A stretch of 10,807 nt of DNA from an uncultured Emergencia sp. (GTDB lineage Bacteria > Bacillota > Clostridia > Peptostreptococcales > Anaerovoracaceae): assembly GCA_937997955.1 (NCBI GenBank), contig CALLDR010000011.1:1-10807 (forward strand), given 5' to 3'. Each line of letters opens with the position of its first letter. Within the stretch, counting starts at the first letter, position 1. This document shows positions 1 through 7,768 of the stretch, in pieces. Under the pieces are notes generated by a model. The model ran no database searches. It saw nothing but the letters and a program-made list of their open reading frames with translations, and had not been told where the DNA came from. The position numbers and the translations under genes were made by a program.

Positions 1-843
1 CATGCCTTCGCCGACGCCGATATATTTGATCGGCAGGTCGAATTCGTCAGAAATGGTGATGGCGATGCCGCCTTTGGCGGTGCCGTCCAGCTTGGTCAGC
101 ACGACGCCGGTGATCTCCGCCGCCTCATTGAACTCCTTTGCCTGGGAAACCGCGTTTTTCCCCGTGGTGGCGTCCAGCACCAGCAAAGTCTCTCTGGCAG
201 CCTCCGGAAACTCTCTTCCGATGACCTTGTTCATCTTTTCCAGCTCCGCCATCAGGTTTTTCCTGGTCTGCAGGCGTCCCGCCGTGTCGCAGATCAAAAC
301 GTCCATGCCCTTGGCTTTCGCTGACTGGATCGCGTCAAAGATGACAGCCGACGGGTCCGCGCCCTCCTGATGCTTCACCGTGTTGACGCCGATCCGCTGT
401 CCCCAGATTTCCAGCTGTTCCCCGGCCGCCGCGCGGAAGGTATCCGCCGCTGCCAGCAGCACGGTTTTTCCTTCGGCTCTCAGCTTGTGGCCGATCTTGG
501 CGATGGAGGTGGTCTTTCCGCCGCCGTTGATGCCGATCATCAGAATGACCAGCGGCGTGTCCGAACAAAGCTGGTTCCGCTCGCCCTTATCCATGAGTCC
601 GGCGATGACCTTTGCCAGGGCGTCTTTGATATCCTCCGGCTTTGAAATATAGTTTTCTTTGATATTCTTTCTAAGCTCTTCCATGATCTTCATGCACGTA
701 TCCATGCCGATGTCGGAGGTGATCAGGATCTCTTCCAGCTCATCCATCAGATCCTCGTCGATCTCCGGACGGCCCATGATGGCGTCTCCGATCCGCTCCG
801 ACAGCTTTCCGAAAAAGCCTTTTTTCTCTTTAAGTAAAGCCAT
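1..843 (-). CDS. ftsY: FtsY, signal recognition particle receptor GTPase (partial, C-terminus off window)
   Basis: FtsY is the membrane-associated SRP receptor. It pairs with Ffh through a shared GTPase cycle and delivers ribosomes making membrane proteins to the Sec translocon. 281 residues are visible, and the reading frame is still open at base 1 (last codon ATG in GVGEGM), so only a short C-terminal piece of the G domain is missing. The N domain helices occupy about residues 5-90. The G domain then shows the P-loop GINGGGKTT (104-112), DTFRAAA (134-140), DTAGR (186-190) and TKLDGTAKGG (250-259), the SRP-GTPase set. There is almost no acidic A domain before the N domain, which is usual for short Gram-positive forms. 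The ATG at 843 follows a purine-rich AGGAAAGGAAAGAGA. It is the last visible gene of the plsX-rnc-smc-ftsY operon, 39 bp after smc. Identification is firm. Confidence 0.96.
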   Translation of the reverse strand, partial: MALLKEKKGFFGKLSERIGDAIMGRPEIDEDLMDELEEILITSDIGMDTCMKIMEELRKNIKENYISKPEDIKDALAKVIAGLMDKGERNQLCSDTPLVILMIGINGGGKTTSIAKIGHKLRAEGKTVLLAAADTFRAAAGEQLEIWGQRIGVNTVKHQEGADPSAVIFDAIQSAKAKGMDVLICDTAGRLQTRKNLMAELEKMNKVIGREFPEAARETLLVLDATTGKNAVSQAKEFNEAAEITGVVLTKLDGTAKGGIAITISDEFDLPIKYIGVGEGM

Positions 844-882
844 TCTCTTTCCTTTCCTACTGGTGTTATCTATTATCTCCGC

Positions 883-3800
883 TTACAGTTCAAACTCGTC
901 TCCCAGGCGCAGGCTCAAAACCTTGGAGATGCCCTGCTCCGGCATCGTTACGCCGTACAGCACGTCGGCGTGCTCCATGGTGGCCTTCTGATGGGTGACC
1001 AGAGCGAACTGAATATTGTCAAATTTCCGCAGGTATTTGGCGAACCTGTCGATATTGGCGTCGTCCAGGGCGGCCTCCACCTCGTCCAAAATGCAGAACG
1101 GCGTCGGCTTGACCTTCAGGACGGCGAACATCAGAGCGATGGCTGTCATGGTCTTTTCTCCGCCGCTCATCAGATTGATGTTCTGCAGCTTCTTGCCCGG
1201 CGGCTGGGCGATGATGTCGATGCCGGATTCCAGAGGATTGTCCTCGTCCTCCATGGACAGCTGGGCGTGACCGCCGCCAAAGAGCTGGCGGAAGATGTCC
1301 TCAAAGGCCACCGCCACCTGATCGAAGTTCTCTTTAAACCGGCGTTTGATGGTCTGGTCCATGTCGCCGATAATGCTGCGGAGCTCCTCCATGGCTGTGG
1401 TAATGTCCCGCCGCTGTTCTGTCAGGAAGCTGTAACGCTGGCTCACCGACTCGTATTCCTTGATGGCGCCTACGTTTACATCTCCCAGCTCCCGGATCCG
1501 GTTCCGTATCTCCCGGCTTTCCTTTACGGAGGTGGACATGACGAAATCCTCCCGGCGCAGATCCAATGCCTGCACATAGGAGATCTCAAAATCCTCCCAG
1601 AGCCGTTCCTTCAGCGTATCCAGCTGGGTATCGTTTCTGGCGGCTTTGATCTCCAGCTGGTACTTCTGATCCTGATAGCTGTTGAGGGCGTTCAGGCTTT
1701 CCTGCTGCTCCGCCGCCAGGGCGTTGATCTTTTCCAAAAGGGCTGCCCGCTCTTCCGTAACCTGCTGGATATAGGCCTCCGCCTCCTGTTTTTCCTCTAT
1801 TAAAGCAGCCGTGTTTTCGCGGGCATCGTCGCTGCCGAAGACCAGGCGGTCCTTTTCGTCGCTGAGGCCGCTCTGCTGCTTTTGTTTTTCACCGATCTGG
1901 AACTCATAGTCGTCGATGGCTTCCAGGACGCGGGAAAGCAGGGTTTCCATGTTGTTCTTCTTGCTCTCCCAGTCGCGGACGCTGATCCGCATGGCCGTGA
2001 TGCCCTCGCTGGCCGCTTCCAGCACGGTCTTCTTTTCCTCGTAGAGGCTCATGGCCTCTTCTACCTGCCGTTCCGCGCTGCCGGCGGCCTTTTCCGCCTC
2101 TGCCGCCTGCGCGGTCAGGTCAGCGATGGTCTGCCGGGCGTCCGCGATCTCCTTGTCGTTGGCCTGCAGCTCCCGGTCAAAGCGCTGATGATCCGCGTCG
2201 CTGCTTTCCATGGCGTCCTTCAGGGCGCTGACCGTACTGCGCAGGGACGCCTCCTCAAGCTCCGCGTCTCTCTTTTCCTCTTCTTTTGACGACAGGGCCT
2301 GCCGCAGCTCCTCTAACCGGTCCGTCATGCGGCGGCTTTCCTCAGACTTCCTCAAAACACCGGCGCGCAGGGTTTCGATCTCCTGTTCCAGCGCCGTGAT
2401 CTCACTGCGCCTTTCCAGCAGATTTGCCGTCTTGTTCCGGTACTTTCCGCCTGTAATGGCTCCACTGGCGTTGATGATCTCGCCGTCCAGGGTAACGAAA
2501 CGGATACCGCTGCCGGCCCCTTTGGAAAGGCGTATGGCCGTATCCATCGTATCCACGATGGCGACCCGCCCCAGCAGATACTCAAAGATGTTCTGATATT
2601 CCGGCTGAAAGCTTACGCAGTCAGAGGCCAGGCCTCTGTAGCCGGGATCGGCAGTCAGCCTGGCGTCCAGCCGCACTCTGCCTCCTTTGACGGAGGAAAC
2701 CGGCAGAAAGGTCAGCCTGCCTGCCCGGTTCTGCTTCAAAGCCTGGATCGCCTGCTTTGCCGCCGCGTCCGTATCGCAGACGATGTTCTGCATCTGAGCG
2801 CCCAGAGCCGTTTCCACAGCCACCTCGTAGCCCGACGGCACCTCCATCAGCTCCGCGACCACGCCGCGGATGCCGGAGAACCCGGCGCGCATGATATATT
2901 TTACCGCGTAGTTGTAGCCTTCATAGTTGTGCTCCATCTCTTCGATGGTCTTCTTTCTGGCTGCCTTCTGGCCGCCGGAAAGCTTCAATTCCTCTATCTC
3001 GAGGGACAGGGCTTTCTGTCTCGCCGCCAGGTCAGCCCTTTCTCCCTGCAGCTCCTGGATCTGGCTCTGCAGCTGCTGTCTCTTCTGAATGGCGGCTCGC
3101 TGCTGTTTCTGCGCCTCTTCCAGCTGCATGCTCTGTCCGGCGCTGTTCTTCTCAGCGTCCTCCGCCTCTGAAAGGATCTGCTGCTTCCGCTTTTCCAGCG
3201 CTTCGACGATGCTTTCATAGCTCTTCGCTTCGCTTCGCTTTGACGCCGCCTGGTTGTGAAGGCGGTATACCTGCTCCCTGCCGTTGTCGATGGCCTCTGT
3301 CAGCTCGGAAGCCTCCGCCGACAGACCGCTGTGGCTCAGGATCCGCTCCTGCAGCTGGGCGCTGGCCTCCTGATGCTTCGCCAGAAGCTCCGACTTTGAC
3401 TTTTCCAGCTCGACCCGGTTCTTTTCTTCCTTTTCCAGCTTCTCCGCCAGCACGCTGATCTCATCGGAAAGCCGCTTCTGATCCTGGTCGATGCGGGAAA
3501 GCCGCTCCTCGTTGAGCCTGCTCTGACTGGTCAGCCGGTTGATCTCCTCCACGGTCTCCATCAGCCTGTCTCTGGCCTGATTACCCAGCTTTTCAAGGTT
3601 CTCGCTGCGCTGGCGGTCTTCCTCCGCCTGGCGGGACGCCGCATCCTTCGCCGAGGTAAGCTGCTGGATCTGTCCGGTCAGCGCGGCGATATCAGTCCTG
3701 TAGGTCTCGTTCTTTGATTGAATGTTGTCGATGTTCTTCAGGGTGATGTTGATCTCAAGGTCGCGATAGCGCTCCTTCAGCTCCAGATATTCCCTGGCCT

Positions 3801-4431
3801 TGGCGCTGTCCTCCCGCAGTCCGTCGATGCGGCTCTCGATCTCAGCTATGATGTCGTTGACCCGCTCCAGATTGCCGGAGGTGGATTCCAGCTTCCGCTC
3901 CGCCTCCGCCTTCTTGCTCTTATACATGACTACGCCGGCGGCCTCCTCGAAGATCTCCCGGCGGCTCTCCGGCTTGTTGCTGACGATATCGGCGATCTTT
4001 CCCTGTCCGATCAGGGAATAGCCGTCTACGCCGATGCCTGTATCCATGATCAGCTCGCGGATATCCTTCAGGCGGCAGTGGTTGTTGTTGATCAGGTATT
4101 CGCTTTCCCCGGAGCGGTACATGCGCCGGGTGATCGCCACCTCGTTATAGTCGATATCCAGGATACCGGCTCCATTGTCTATGACCAAAGTAACTTCAGC
4201 CATACCACGGGATTTCCTGCTGGCTGTGCCGGCGAAGATGACCTCTTCCATCTTGCCGCCCCGCAGGGCCTTGGGGCTCTGTTCGCCCAGCACCCATCTG
4301 ATGGCGTCGCTGATATTACTCTTTCCGCTTCCGTTTGGGCCGACGATGGCGGTAACTCCCTGATGGAACTCGATGACGACGGGTTCCGCAAAGGATTTAA
4401 AGCCATGCATTTCCAGCCTTTTAAAGTACAT
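883..4431 (-). CDS. smc: SMC, chromosome condensation/segregation ATPase
   Basis: SMC is the core of bacterial condensin. It dimerises, joins ScpA and ScpB, and extrudes DNA loops from ParB-parS sites to separate replicated chromosomes. The product is 1182 residues, the normal length. The N-terminal ATPase half begins MYFKRLEMHGFKSF and has Walker A GPNGSGKS (31-38). A long charged coiled coil follows to about 505. The hinge is at about 510-665, rich in glycine and ending near GAITGGKYR. A second coiled coil runs to about 1020. The C-terminal half has the signature SGGEK (1089-1093), Walker B FCILDE (1112-1117, catalytic E1117) and D-loop ALDD. The residue before SGGE is Met where Leu is usual. 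The frame is open 37 codons further upstream (to 4542), but the ATG at 4431 gives the conserved N-terminus and follows GGAGGGAGGAATCAAAAGGA. It overlaps the rnc stop by 11 bp. Very sure. Confidence 0.98.
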   Translation of the reverse strand: MYFKRLEMHGFKSFAEPVVIEFHQGVTAIVGPNGSGKSNISDAIRWVLGEQSPKALRGGKMEEVIFAGTASRKSRGMAEVTLVIDNGAGILDIDYNEVAITRRMYRSGESEYLINNNHCRLKDIRELIMDTGIGVDGYSLIGQGKIADIVSNKPESRREIFEEAAGVVMYKSKKAEAERKLESTSGNLERVNDIIAEIESRIDGLREDSAKAREYLELKERYRDLEINITLKNIDNIQSKNETYRTDIAALTGQIQQLTSAKDAASRQAEEDRQRSENLEKLGNQARDRLMETVEEINRLTSQSRLNEERLSRIDQDQKRLSDEISVLAEKLEKEEKNRVELEKSKSELLAKHQEASAQLQERILSHSGLSAEASELTEAIDNGREQVYRLHNQAASKRSEAKSYESIVEALEKRKQQILSEAEDAEKNSAGQSMQLEEAQKQQRAAIQKRQQLQSQIQELQGERADLAARQKALSLEIEELKLSGGQKAARKKTIEEMEHNYEGYNYAVKYIMRAGFSGIRGVVAELMEVPSGYEVAVETALGAQMQNIVCDTDAAAKQAIQALKQNRAGRLTFLPVSSVKGGRVRLDARLTADPGYRGLASDCVSFQPEYQNIFEYLLGRVAIVDTMDTAIRLSKGAGSGIRFVTLDGEIINASGAITGGKYRNKTANLLERRSEITALEQEIETLRAGVLRKSEESRRMTDRLEELRQALSSKEEEKRDAELEEASLRSTVSALKDAMESSDADHQRFDRELQANDKEIADARQTIADLTAQAAEAEKAAGSAERQVEEAMSLYEEKKTVLEAASEGITAMRISVRDWESKKNNMETLLSRVLEAIDDYEFQIGEKQKQQSGLSDEKDRLVFGSDDARENTAALIEEKQEAEAYIQQVTEERAALLEKINALAAEQQESLNALNSYQDQKYQLEIKAARNDTQLDTLKERLWEDFEISYVQALDLRREDFVMSTSVKESREIRNRIRELGDVNVGAIKEYESVSQRYSFLTEQRRDITTAMEELRSIIGDMDQTIKRRFKENFDQVAVAFEDIFRQLFGGGHAQLSMEDEDNPLESGIDIIAQPPGKKLQNINLMSGGEKTMTAIALMFAVLKVKPTPFCILDEVEAALDDANIDRFAKYLRKFDNIQFALVTHQKATMEHADVLYGVTMPEQGISKVLSLRLGDEFEL

Positions 4432-5122
4432 TCCTTTTGATTCCTCCCTCCAGGGTCGCTTTTGCAGCGTTCTGTTCTGCCTCTTTTTTGCTCTTCCCGC
4501 TTCCGCTGCCAAGGGTGATACCGTTGCATACGAGATGCACATAAAAGGTCTTGTCGTGGTCCGGTCCGGTTTCCTTGTCCAGATGATAGGAGATGACCGT
4601 CTTTTTTCCCCGCTTCTGCAGGGCCTCCTGGACCTGTGTCTTGTAGTCCGTGAAAAGCTTTCCCGATACGGCGTCGTCGATGGTGTCCGCGAATTCTCTG
4701 GACACGAACGCGGCGGCCTGCTCGTAGCCTCCGTCGATATAAATGGCGCCGATCACAGCTTCCACGGCGTCCGCCAGAATCGATTCCCGGTCTCTGCCGC
4801 CGGACAGCGCTTCCCCTTTTCCCATGTTCAGGTAATCTCCGATGCCCAGCCTCCGTGCGACATGGGCCAGGGACTTTTCGCAGACGATCAGCGCCCGGGT
4901 CTTGGTCAGCTTGCCTTCGTCCACCTGGGTCAGCCGGTCATACAGCTCCACGCTGATGATGGCGTCAAAAAAGGCGTCTCCCAGAAATTCCAGGCGCTCG
5001 TTGTTATTCTTGGTTTCCACTGCATGCTCCCTGCAGTAGGAGCTGTGGGTCAGAGCCTTATTCAAAAGTTCTTTATCCTGAAAGGTATACTGGATCACTT
5101 TCTCAAAGTCACTGTTATTCAC
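4421..5122 (-). CDS. rnc: Ribonuclease III
   Basis: RNase III cuts double-stranded RNA, processing rRNA precursors and structured mRNAs. The 233-residue protein has the family's usual two-domain plan. The endonuclease domain (about 5-150) carries the signature NERLEFLGDA (41-50). By alignment with the E. coli enzyme the Mg-binding residues are E42, E45, D49, D118 and E121, all present. The double-stranded RNA-binding domain spans about 157-228 and ends in the typical KSKKEAEQNAAKAT helix. The start codon is GTG at 5122, inside the 3' end of plsX, and is preceded by GAGGAG at 10 bases. The stop (4421-4423) lies inside the start of smc. Both junctions suggest coupled translation within the operon. 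I see no missing catalytic residue. Confidence 0.97.
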   Translation of the reverse strand: MNNSDFEKVIQYTFQDKELLNKALTHSSYCREHAVETKNNNERLEFLGDAFFDAIISVELYDRLTQVDEGKLTKTRALIVCEKSLAHVARRLGIGDYLNMGKGEALSGGRDRESILADAVEAVIGAIYIDGGYEQAAAFVSREFADTIDDAVSGKLFTDYKTQVQEALQKRGKKTVISYHLDKETGPDHDKTFYVHLVCNGITLGSGSGKSKKEAEQNAAKATLEGGIKRNVL

Positions 5123-6128
5123 TGATCAAAATCTCCTCGATCTCTAAAACTGAATTCTGTATGGTCTCCACCACTTTTTCCTCCACGTATGGAATGGCTT
5201 TGATGATGGTCTGTTTCACCGCCAGAGCGTCGGAAGAACCGTGCATCTTCAGCATGGCGCCTTTGACGCCAAGGAGCGGCGCTCCGCCGTACTCGGCATA
5301 GTTGAATTCCTTCTTGATTCCCATGAGCTGGTCCTTCAGCAGAACGGCTCCAAGCTTGGACTTGGTCGATGCTGTAAACCGCCGCTTCATCTCCCGCAGC
5401 ACCATCAGTCCCATGCCTTCTGTCAGCTTGAGAACGGCGTTGCCGGTAAATCCGTCGGTAACGATGACGTCGCAGACGCCGTCGGGCAGTTCTCTGGCTT
5501 CTACGCTGCCGATGAAGTTGAGATGGCTTTTCTCCAGCAGCTCATAGGCGGCTTTTGTCAGGGTCGTGCCTTTGCCTTCTTCTGTGCCGTTGTTGACCAG
5601 ACCTACGGACGGGTTTTCCCTTCCGATGACTTTCTCCATATAGATGCTTCCCATGGTGGCAAACTCAAACAGATTGTTGGGCTTGCACTCGGCGTTGGCC
5701 CCGGAATCCACCAGGATCGACGGCTGTTTGCCGATAACCGGATATACGGTAGCCAGGGTCGGACGGTCGATGCCCTGGATCCTGCCCAGAATAAACAGTC
5801 CTCCCGCCAGCAGGGCTCCTGTGCTGCCCGCTGACAGAAACACGTCAGCTTCGCCCCGCTTTACCATGTTCAGCCCCTTTACGATGGACGAATCCTTCTT
5901 CGTCCGCACCGCCTTCACCGGCGCTTCCTGATTGGTGATCACCTCCGAAGCGCTGACCACCTGTATCTGATCCCCCGCATAGCCTTTTTCCTCTATGCAG
6001 CGGGTGATCTCTTCTTCTTTTCCGATGATCAAAATCTCATCGTCGATTTCCTCTGCCGCCGCGATGGCTCCTGCCACGATTTCGCCCGGCGCGTGATCTC
6101 CGCCCATCCCGTCAATCAAAATCTTCAT
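5115..6128 (-). CDS. plsX: PlsX, phosphate acyltransferase
   Basis: PlsX converts acyl-ACP and inorganic phosphate into acyl-phosphate, which PlsY uses to acylate glycerol-3-phosphate in the first step of phospholipid synthesis. It acts peripherally at the membrane. The 337 residues match the family length. Visible motifs are DGMGGDHAP (6-14), SAGSTGA (99-105), DSGANAECKP (141-150), NNGTEEGKG (179-187), VTDGFTGN (223-230), YGGAPLLGVKG (280-290) and HGSSDA (296-301). The start at 6128 was chosen because it gives the conserved MKILIDGMGG and follows GGGAGG at 8 bases. An in-frame ATG 11 codons upstream adds a stretch containing the SD itself. It is the first gene of the operon, with a clear promoter about 40 bases upstream. 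Unlike many Firmicutes, no acpP, fabD or fabG separates it from rnc. Confidence 0.97.
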   Translation of the reverse strand: MKILIDGMGGDHAPGEIVAGAIAAAEEIDDEILIIGKEEEITRCIEEKGYAGDQIQVVSASEVITNQEAPVKAVRTKKDSSIVKGLNMVKRGEADVFLSAGSTGALLAGGLFILGRIQGIDRPTLATVYPVIGKQPSILVDSGANAECKPNNLFEFATMGSIYMEKVIGRENPSVGLVNNGTEEGKGTTLTKAAYELLEKSHLNFIGSVEARELPDGVCDVIVTDGFTGNAVLKLTEGMGLMVLREMKRRFTASTKSKLGAVLLKDQLMGIKKEFNYAEYGGAPLLGVKGAMLKMHGSSDALAVKQTIIKAIPYVEEKVVETIQNSVLEIEEILISE

Positions 6129-6165
6129 CTTTGTATCCTCCCAAAAAAGCGGTATAAACATACAT

Positions 6166-6178
6166 TGTTATTCTAACA
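6166..6178. repeat. 13-bp palindrome over the plsX -10 element
   Basis: TGTTA-TTC-TAACA is a perfect inverted repeat with 5-base arms that covers the -10 hexamer of the plsX promoter. A repressor bound here would block the operon. It does not match the FapR consensus (TTAGTACC...GGTACTAA) as I know it, and short A+T-rich palindromes are common at -10 sites, so function is only a possibility. Confidence 0.35.
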
Positions 6179-6198
6179 CAATTTCCAGCTTTATGCAA
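6170..6198 (-). promoter_or_regulatory. Sigma-A-type promoter of the plsX-rnc-smc-ftsY operon
   Basis: On the minus strand, -35 TTGCAT (6198-6193) is followed by a 17-base spacer and -10 TAGAAT (6175-6170). The spacer ends TGT, giving an extended -10 (TGTTAGAAT). Transcription should start near 6163, leaving a leader of about 35 nt with the plsX SD. It lies downstream of the glyA terminator, so the operon is separately initiated. Confidence 0.85.
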
Positions 6199-6252
6199 GA
6201 AAACGGCAAGGTTCCAGGGCGGTTTTCGGAGCAGGCCCTGCACATGAAATAC

Positions 6253-6278
6253 AGGGACCGCTCTTTCGAGCGGTCCCT
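6253..6278 (-). terminator. Intrinsic terminator hairpin after glyA
   Basis: A perfect 11-bp stem, AGGGACCGCTC / GAGCGGTCCCT, closes a 4-base loop. Read on the minus strand the loop is GAAA, a stable GNRA tetraloop, and the stem is followed by GTATTTC, a weak T-rich tail. It lies 65 bases after the glyA stop and just before the plsX promoter. The short T tract leaves some doubt about efficiency. Confidence 0.7.
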
Positions 6279-6306
6279 CTCATATCGTGGCATGATCCAC
6301 GTTTCC

Positions 6307-6327
6307 TTCTTTAATTCTTTAATTCTT
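6307..6327. repeat. Short tandem repeat TTCTTTAA
   Basis: The 8-base unit TTCTTTAA occurs twice in tandem followed by TTCTT, in the gap between the glyA stop and its terminator hairpin. It probably forms an unstructured A-rich spacer in the transcript (AAGAATTAAAGAATTAAAGAA). No function is evident. Confidence 0.6.
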
Positions 6328-6342
6328 CAGCCCTATATATGC

Positions 6343-7590
6343 CTATTCCGCTTCTTTCACCATCTCTTTGATCACCGCGTCGATCCGGCGGGCTACTTCG
6401 CGGAAGTCGTCTTCCTTATATCCTCTGGTGGTCATCGGCGCGGTTCCGATACGCACGCCGCTGGTCTCCTTCGGGGAGCGCTTTTCCCCAGGCACGCAGT
6501 TTTTGTTCAGGGTGATGCCGACCTCGTCCAGTCTGTCCTGCAGTTCTTTTCCGCTGAACGGGTATTCCAGCAGGTCCAGCAGGAACACGTGGTTGTCGGT
6601 GCCGCCGGTTACGATCTTGTATCCCAGCTTCAGGAACTCATCCGCAAAGGCCTTGCAGTTGGCGACCACCTGATGGGCGTACTCCTTGTACTCAGGCTGA
6701 AGCGCCTCTTCCGCGCATACAGCTTTGCCCGCGATAACGTGCTCCAGCGGGCCGCCCTGCGCATACGGGAATACAGCGCTGTCGATCTTCTTTGCCAGCT
6801 CCCTGCGGGCGAAGATCAGGCCGCCTCTCGGTCCTCTCAGGGTCTTGTGGGTGGTGGTCGTCACGATGTCGGCATGGCCGAACGGGGACGGATGGGCGCC
6901 GCCGGCTACCAGCCCGGCGATGTGGGCCATGTCGACCATGAAATACGCGCCGACTTCCTTCGCGATCTCCGCAAAAGCGGCAAAATCGATGATGCGCGCG
7001 TAAGCGGACGCGCCGGTCAGGATCAGCTGCGGCTTGTATTCATGAGCCTTTTTTCTCACATCGTCCATATCGATGAAGCCGTTTTCGTCTACATCGTAGA
7101 AGACCATGTTGTACAGCTTGCCGCTGAAGTTGACGGAAGACCCGTGGGTCAGATGTCCGCCGTTGTCCAGGCTCAGGGACAAAATGGTATCTCCCGGCTG
7201 AAGGATCGCCTTGTACGCGGCGAAGTTTGCCTGGGAACCGCTGTGCGGCTGTACGTTGACGTGATAGTCTGTATCAAAGACCTCTCTCCACTTATCGCAG
7301 CAGTATTCTTCCAGCTCGTCGACGAACTTGGTGCCGCCGTAGTATCTGCTGGTGTTGCCGGAGGTTCTCACATAGGGATAGCCCTCCGCGTACTTCCAGG
7401 ACAGGCAGCTGCCGCAGGCGGCGAGAACTGCCTCGGAGCAGTAGTTTTCAGAAGCGATCAACTCGATGTTGTTCTTCTGTCTGTTATATTCCTTCTCGAT
7501 CAAAGCGCCTACCACCGGGGAGGTCCGCTTGATAAACTCGTAATTTTCAATGTTATAGGTGCTGTTATCCTGCGCGTCTCTGTTAAACAT
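6343..7590 (-). CDS. glyA: Serine hydroxymethyltransferase, variant with an active-site loop insertion
   Basis: This PLP enzyme interconverts serine plus tetrahydrofolate with glycine plus 5,10-methylene-tetrahydrofolate, the main source of one-carbon units for purine, thymidylate and methionine synthesis in the cytosol. It has 415 residues, the usual bacterial length. Motifs are ELIASENY (43-50), NVQPHSGSQAN (112-122), GGHLTHGS (144-151), VDMAHIAGLVAGG (219-231, PLP-binding D220 and H223) and TTTTHKTLRGPRGG (244-257, Schiff-base K249). Substrate-carboxylate arginine is likely R380 in SGVRIGT. Two oddities are seen: YP-YVRTSGNTS-RYYGG at 71-86 has about seven residues more than the common YPGKRYYGG, and GTAPMTTRG replaces the common GTPAVTTRG. 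It has its own promoter and terminator, so it is probably monocistronic. The ATG at 7590 follows AAGGAAGTGGATAA. The family assignment is firm; the functional effect of the insertion is unknown. Confidence 0.96.
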   Translation of the reverse strand: MFNRDAQDNSTYNIENYEFIKRTSPVVGALIEKEYNRQKNNIELIASENYCSEAVLAACGSCLSWKYAEGYPYVRTSGNTSRYYGGTKFVDELEEYCCDKWREVFDTDYHVNVQPHSGSQANFAAYKAILQPGDTILSLSLDNGGHLTHGSSVNFSGKLYNMVFYDVDENGFIDMDDVRKKAHEYKPQLILTGASAYARIIDFAAFAEIAKEVGAYFMVDMAHIAGLVAGGAHPSPFGHADIVTTTTHKTLRGPRGGLIFARRELAKKIDSAVFPYAQGGPLEHVIAGKAVCAEEALQPEYKEYAHQVVANCKAFADEFLKLGYKIVTGGTDNHVFLLDLLEYPFSGKELQDRLDEVGITLNKNCVPGEKRSPKETSGVRIGTAPMTTRGYKEDDFREVARRIDAVIKEMVKEAE

Positions 7591-7732
7591 TTATCCACTT
7601 CCTTTTCATTTATTAGTATTGGCCGTCGGCGGCCGGAACGACCAGCAGCTGCCGGCATCTGTCAGCGGCTGTTCGCTGTCCGCATAGGCTCCGGGCTCCG
7701 CAGCCGACGCGGCTTCTGCCGTAATCAAATAT
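7591..7732 (-). promoter_or_regulatory. Structured GC-rich 5' leader of glyA, candidate regulatory RNA
   Basis: From the predicted transcription start (about 7732) to the glyA ATG lie roughly 142 nt, GC-rich apart from both ends. Perfect short helices are visible: 7663-7667 with 7674-7678, 7621-7625 with 7630-7634 (24 bases before the SD region), 7632-7636 with 7652-7656, and a long-range 7624-7630 with 7703-7709. The last three share bases and exclude each other, as in a switch. No T run follows any helix, so control would be at translation or stability. I do not recognise the conserved cores of the THF, ZTP, glycine or SAM riboswitches. Function is inferred from length, structure and position only. 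Confidence 0.45.
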
Positions 7733-7738
7733 TCTATT

Positions 7739-7768
7739 ATTATAGCATATCCTCACGATAGGTTTCAA
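7739..7768 (-). promoter_or_regulatory. Promoter of glyA, inside the 3' end of the upstream gene
   Basis: On the minus strand, -35 TTGAAA (7768-7763), an 18-base spacer and a perfect -10 TATAAT (7744-7739) preceded by TGC, an extended -10. The promoter sits in the last codons of the tandem OB-fold gene. It predicts a start near 7732 and a leader of about 142 nt. Confidence 0.85.

Noticed and set aside
970..1803. A 277-codon open frame on the plus strand
   Set aside because: It lies wholly antisense to the smc C-terminal half and has no supporting motifs; similar shadows run along the rest of smc.
4429..4542. An upstream in-frame start for smc adding 37 residues
   Set aside because: The added part is not SMC-like and lies in rnc. 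The start at 4431 gives the conserved N-terminus and has a good SD.
6126..6161. Upstream start for plsX (11 extra residues)
   Set aside because: The conserved MKILIDGMGG starts at 6128 right after a strong GGGAGG, which the longer form would translate.
7591..7599. TTATCCACT, close to a DnaA box, here and at 10562-10570
   Set aside because: Both differ from TTATCCACA at the last base, are far apart, and one is inside a coding start. There is no cluster, AT-rich unwinding region or dnaA/dnaN gene.
7591..7740. A known THF or ZTP riboswitch before glyA
   Set aside because: I looked for the conserved cores, including the ZTP-type CCGCCTGGGC, on the transcript strand and did not find them. The leader is therefore reported as unclassified.
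6193..7761. A 522-codon open frame on the plus strand
   Set aside because: It is antisense to glyA for nearly its whole length. The glyA frame has every family motif, and the plus-strand product shows no recognisable domain or ribosome binding site. Long shadow frames are expected in GC-rich coding DNA.
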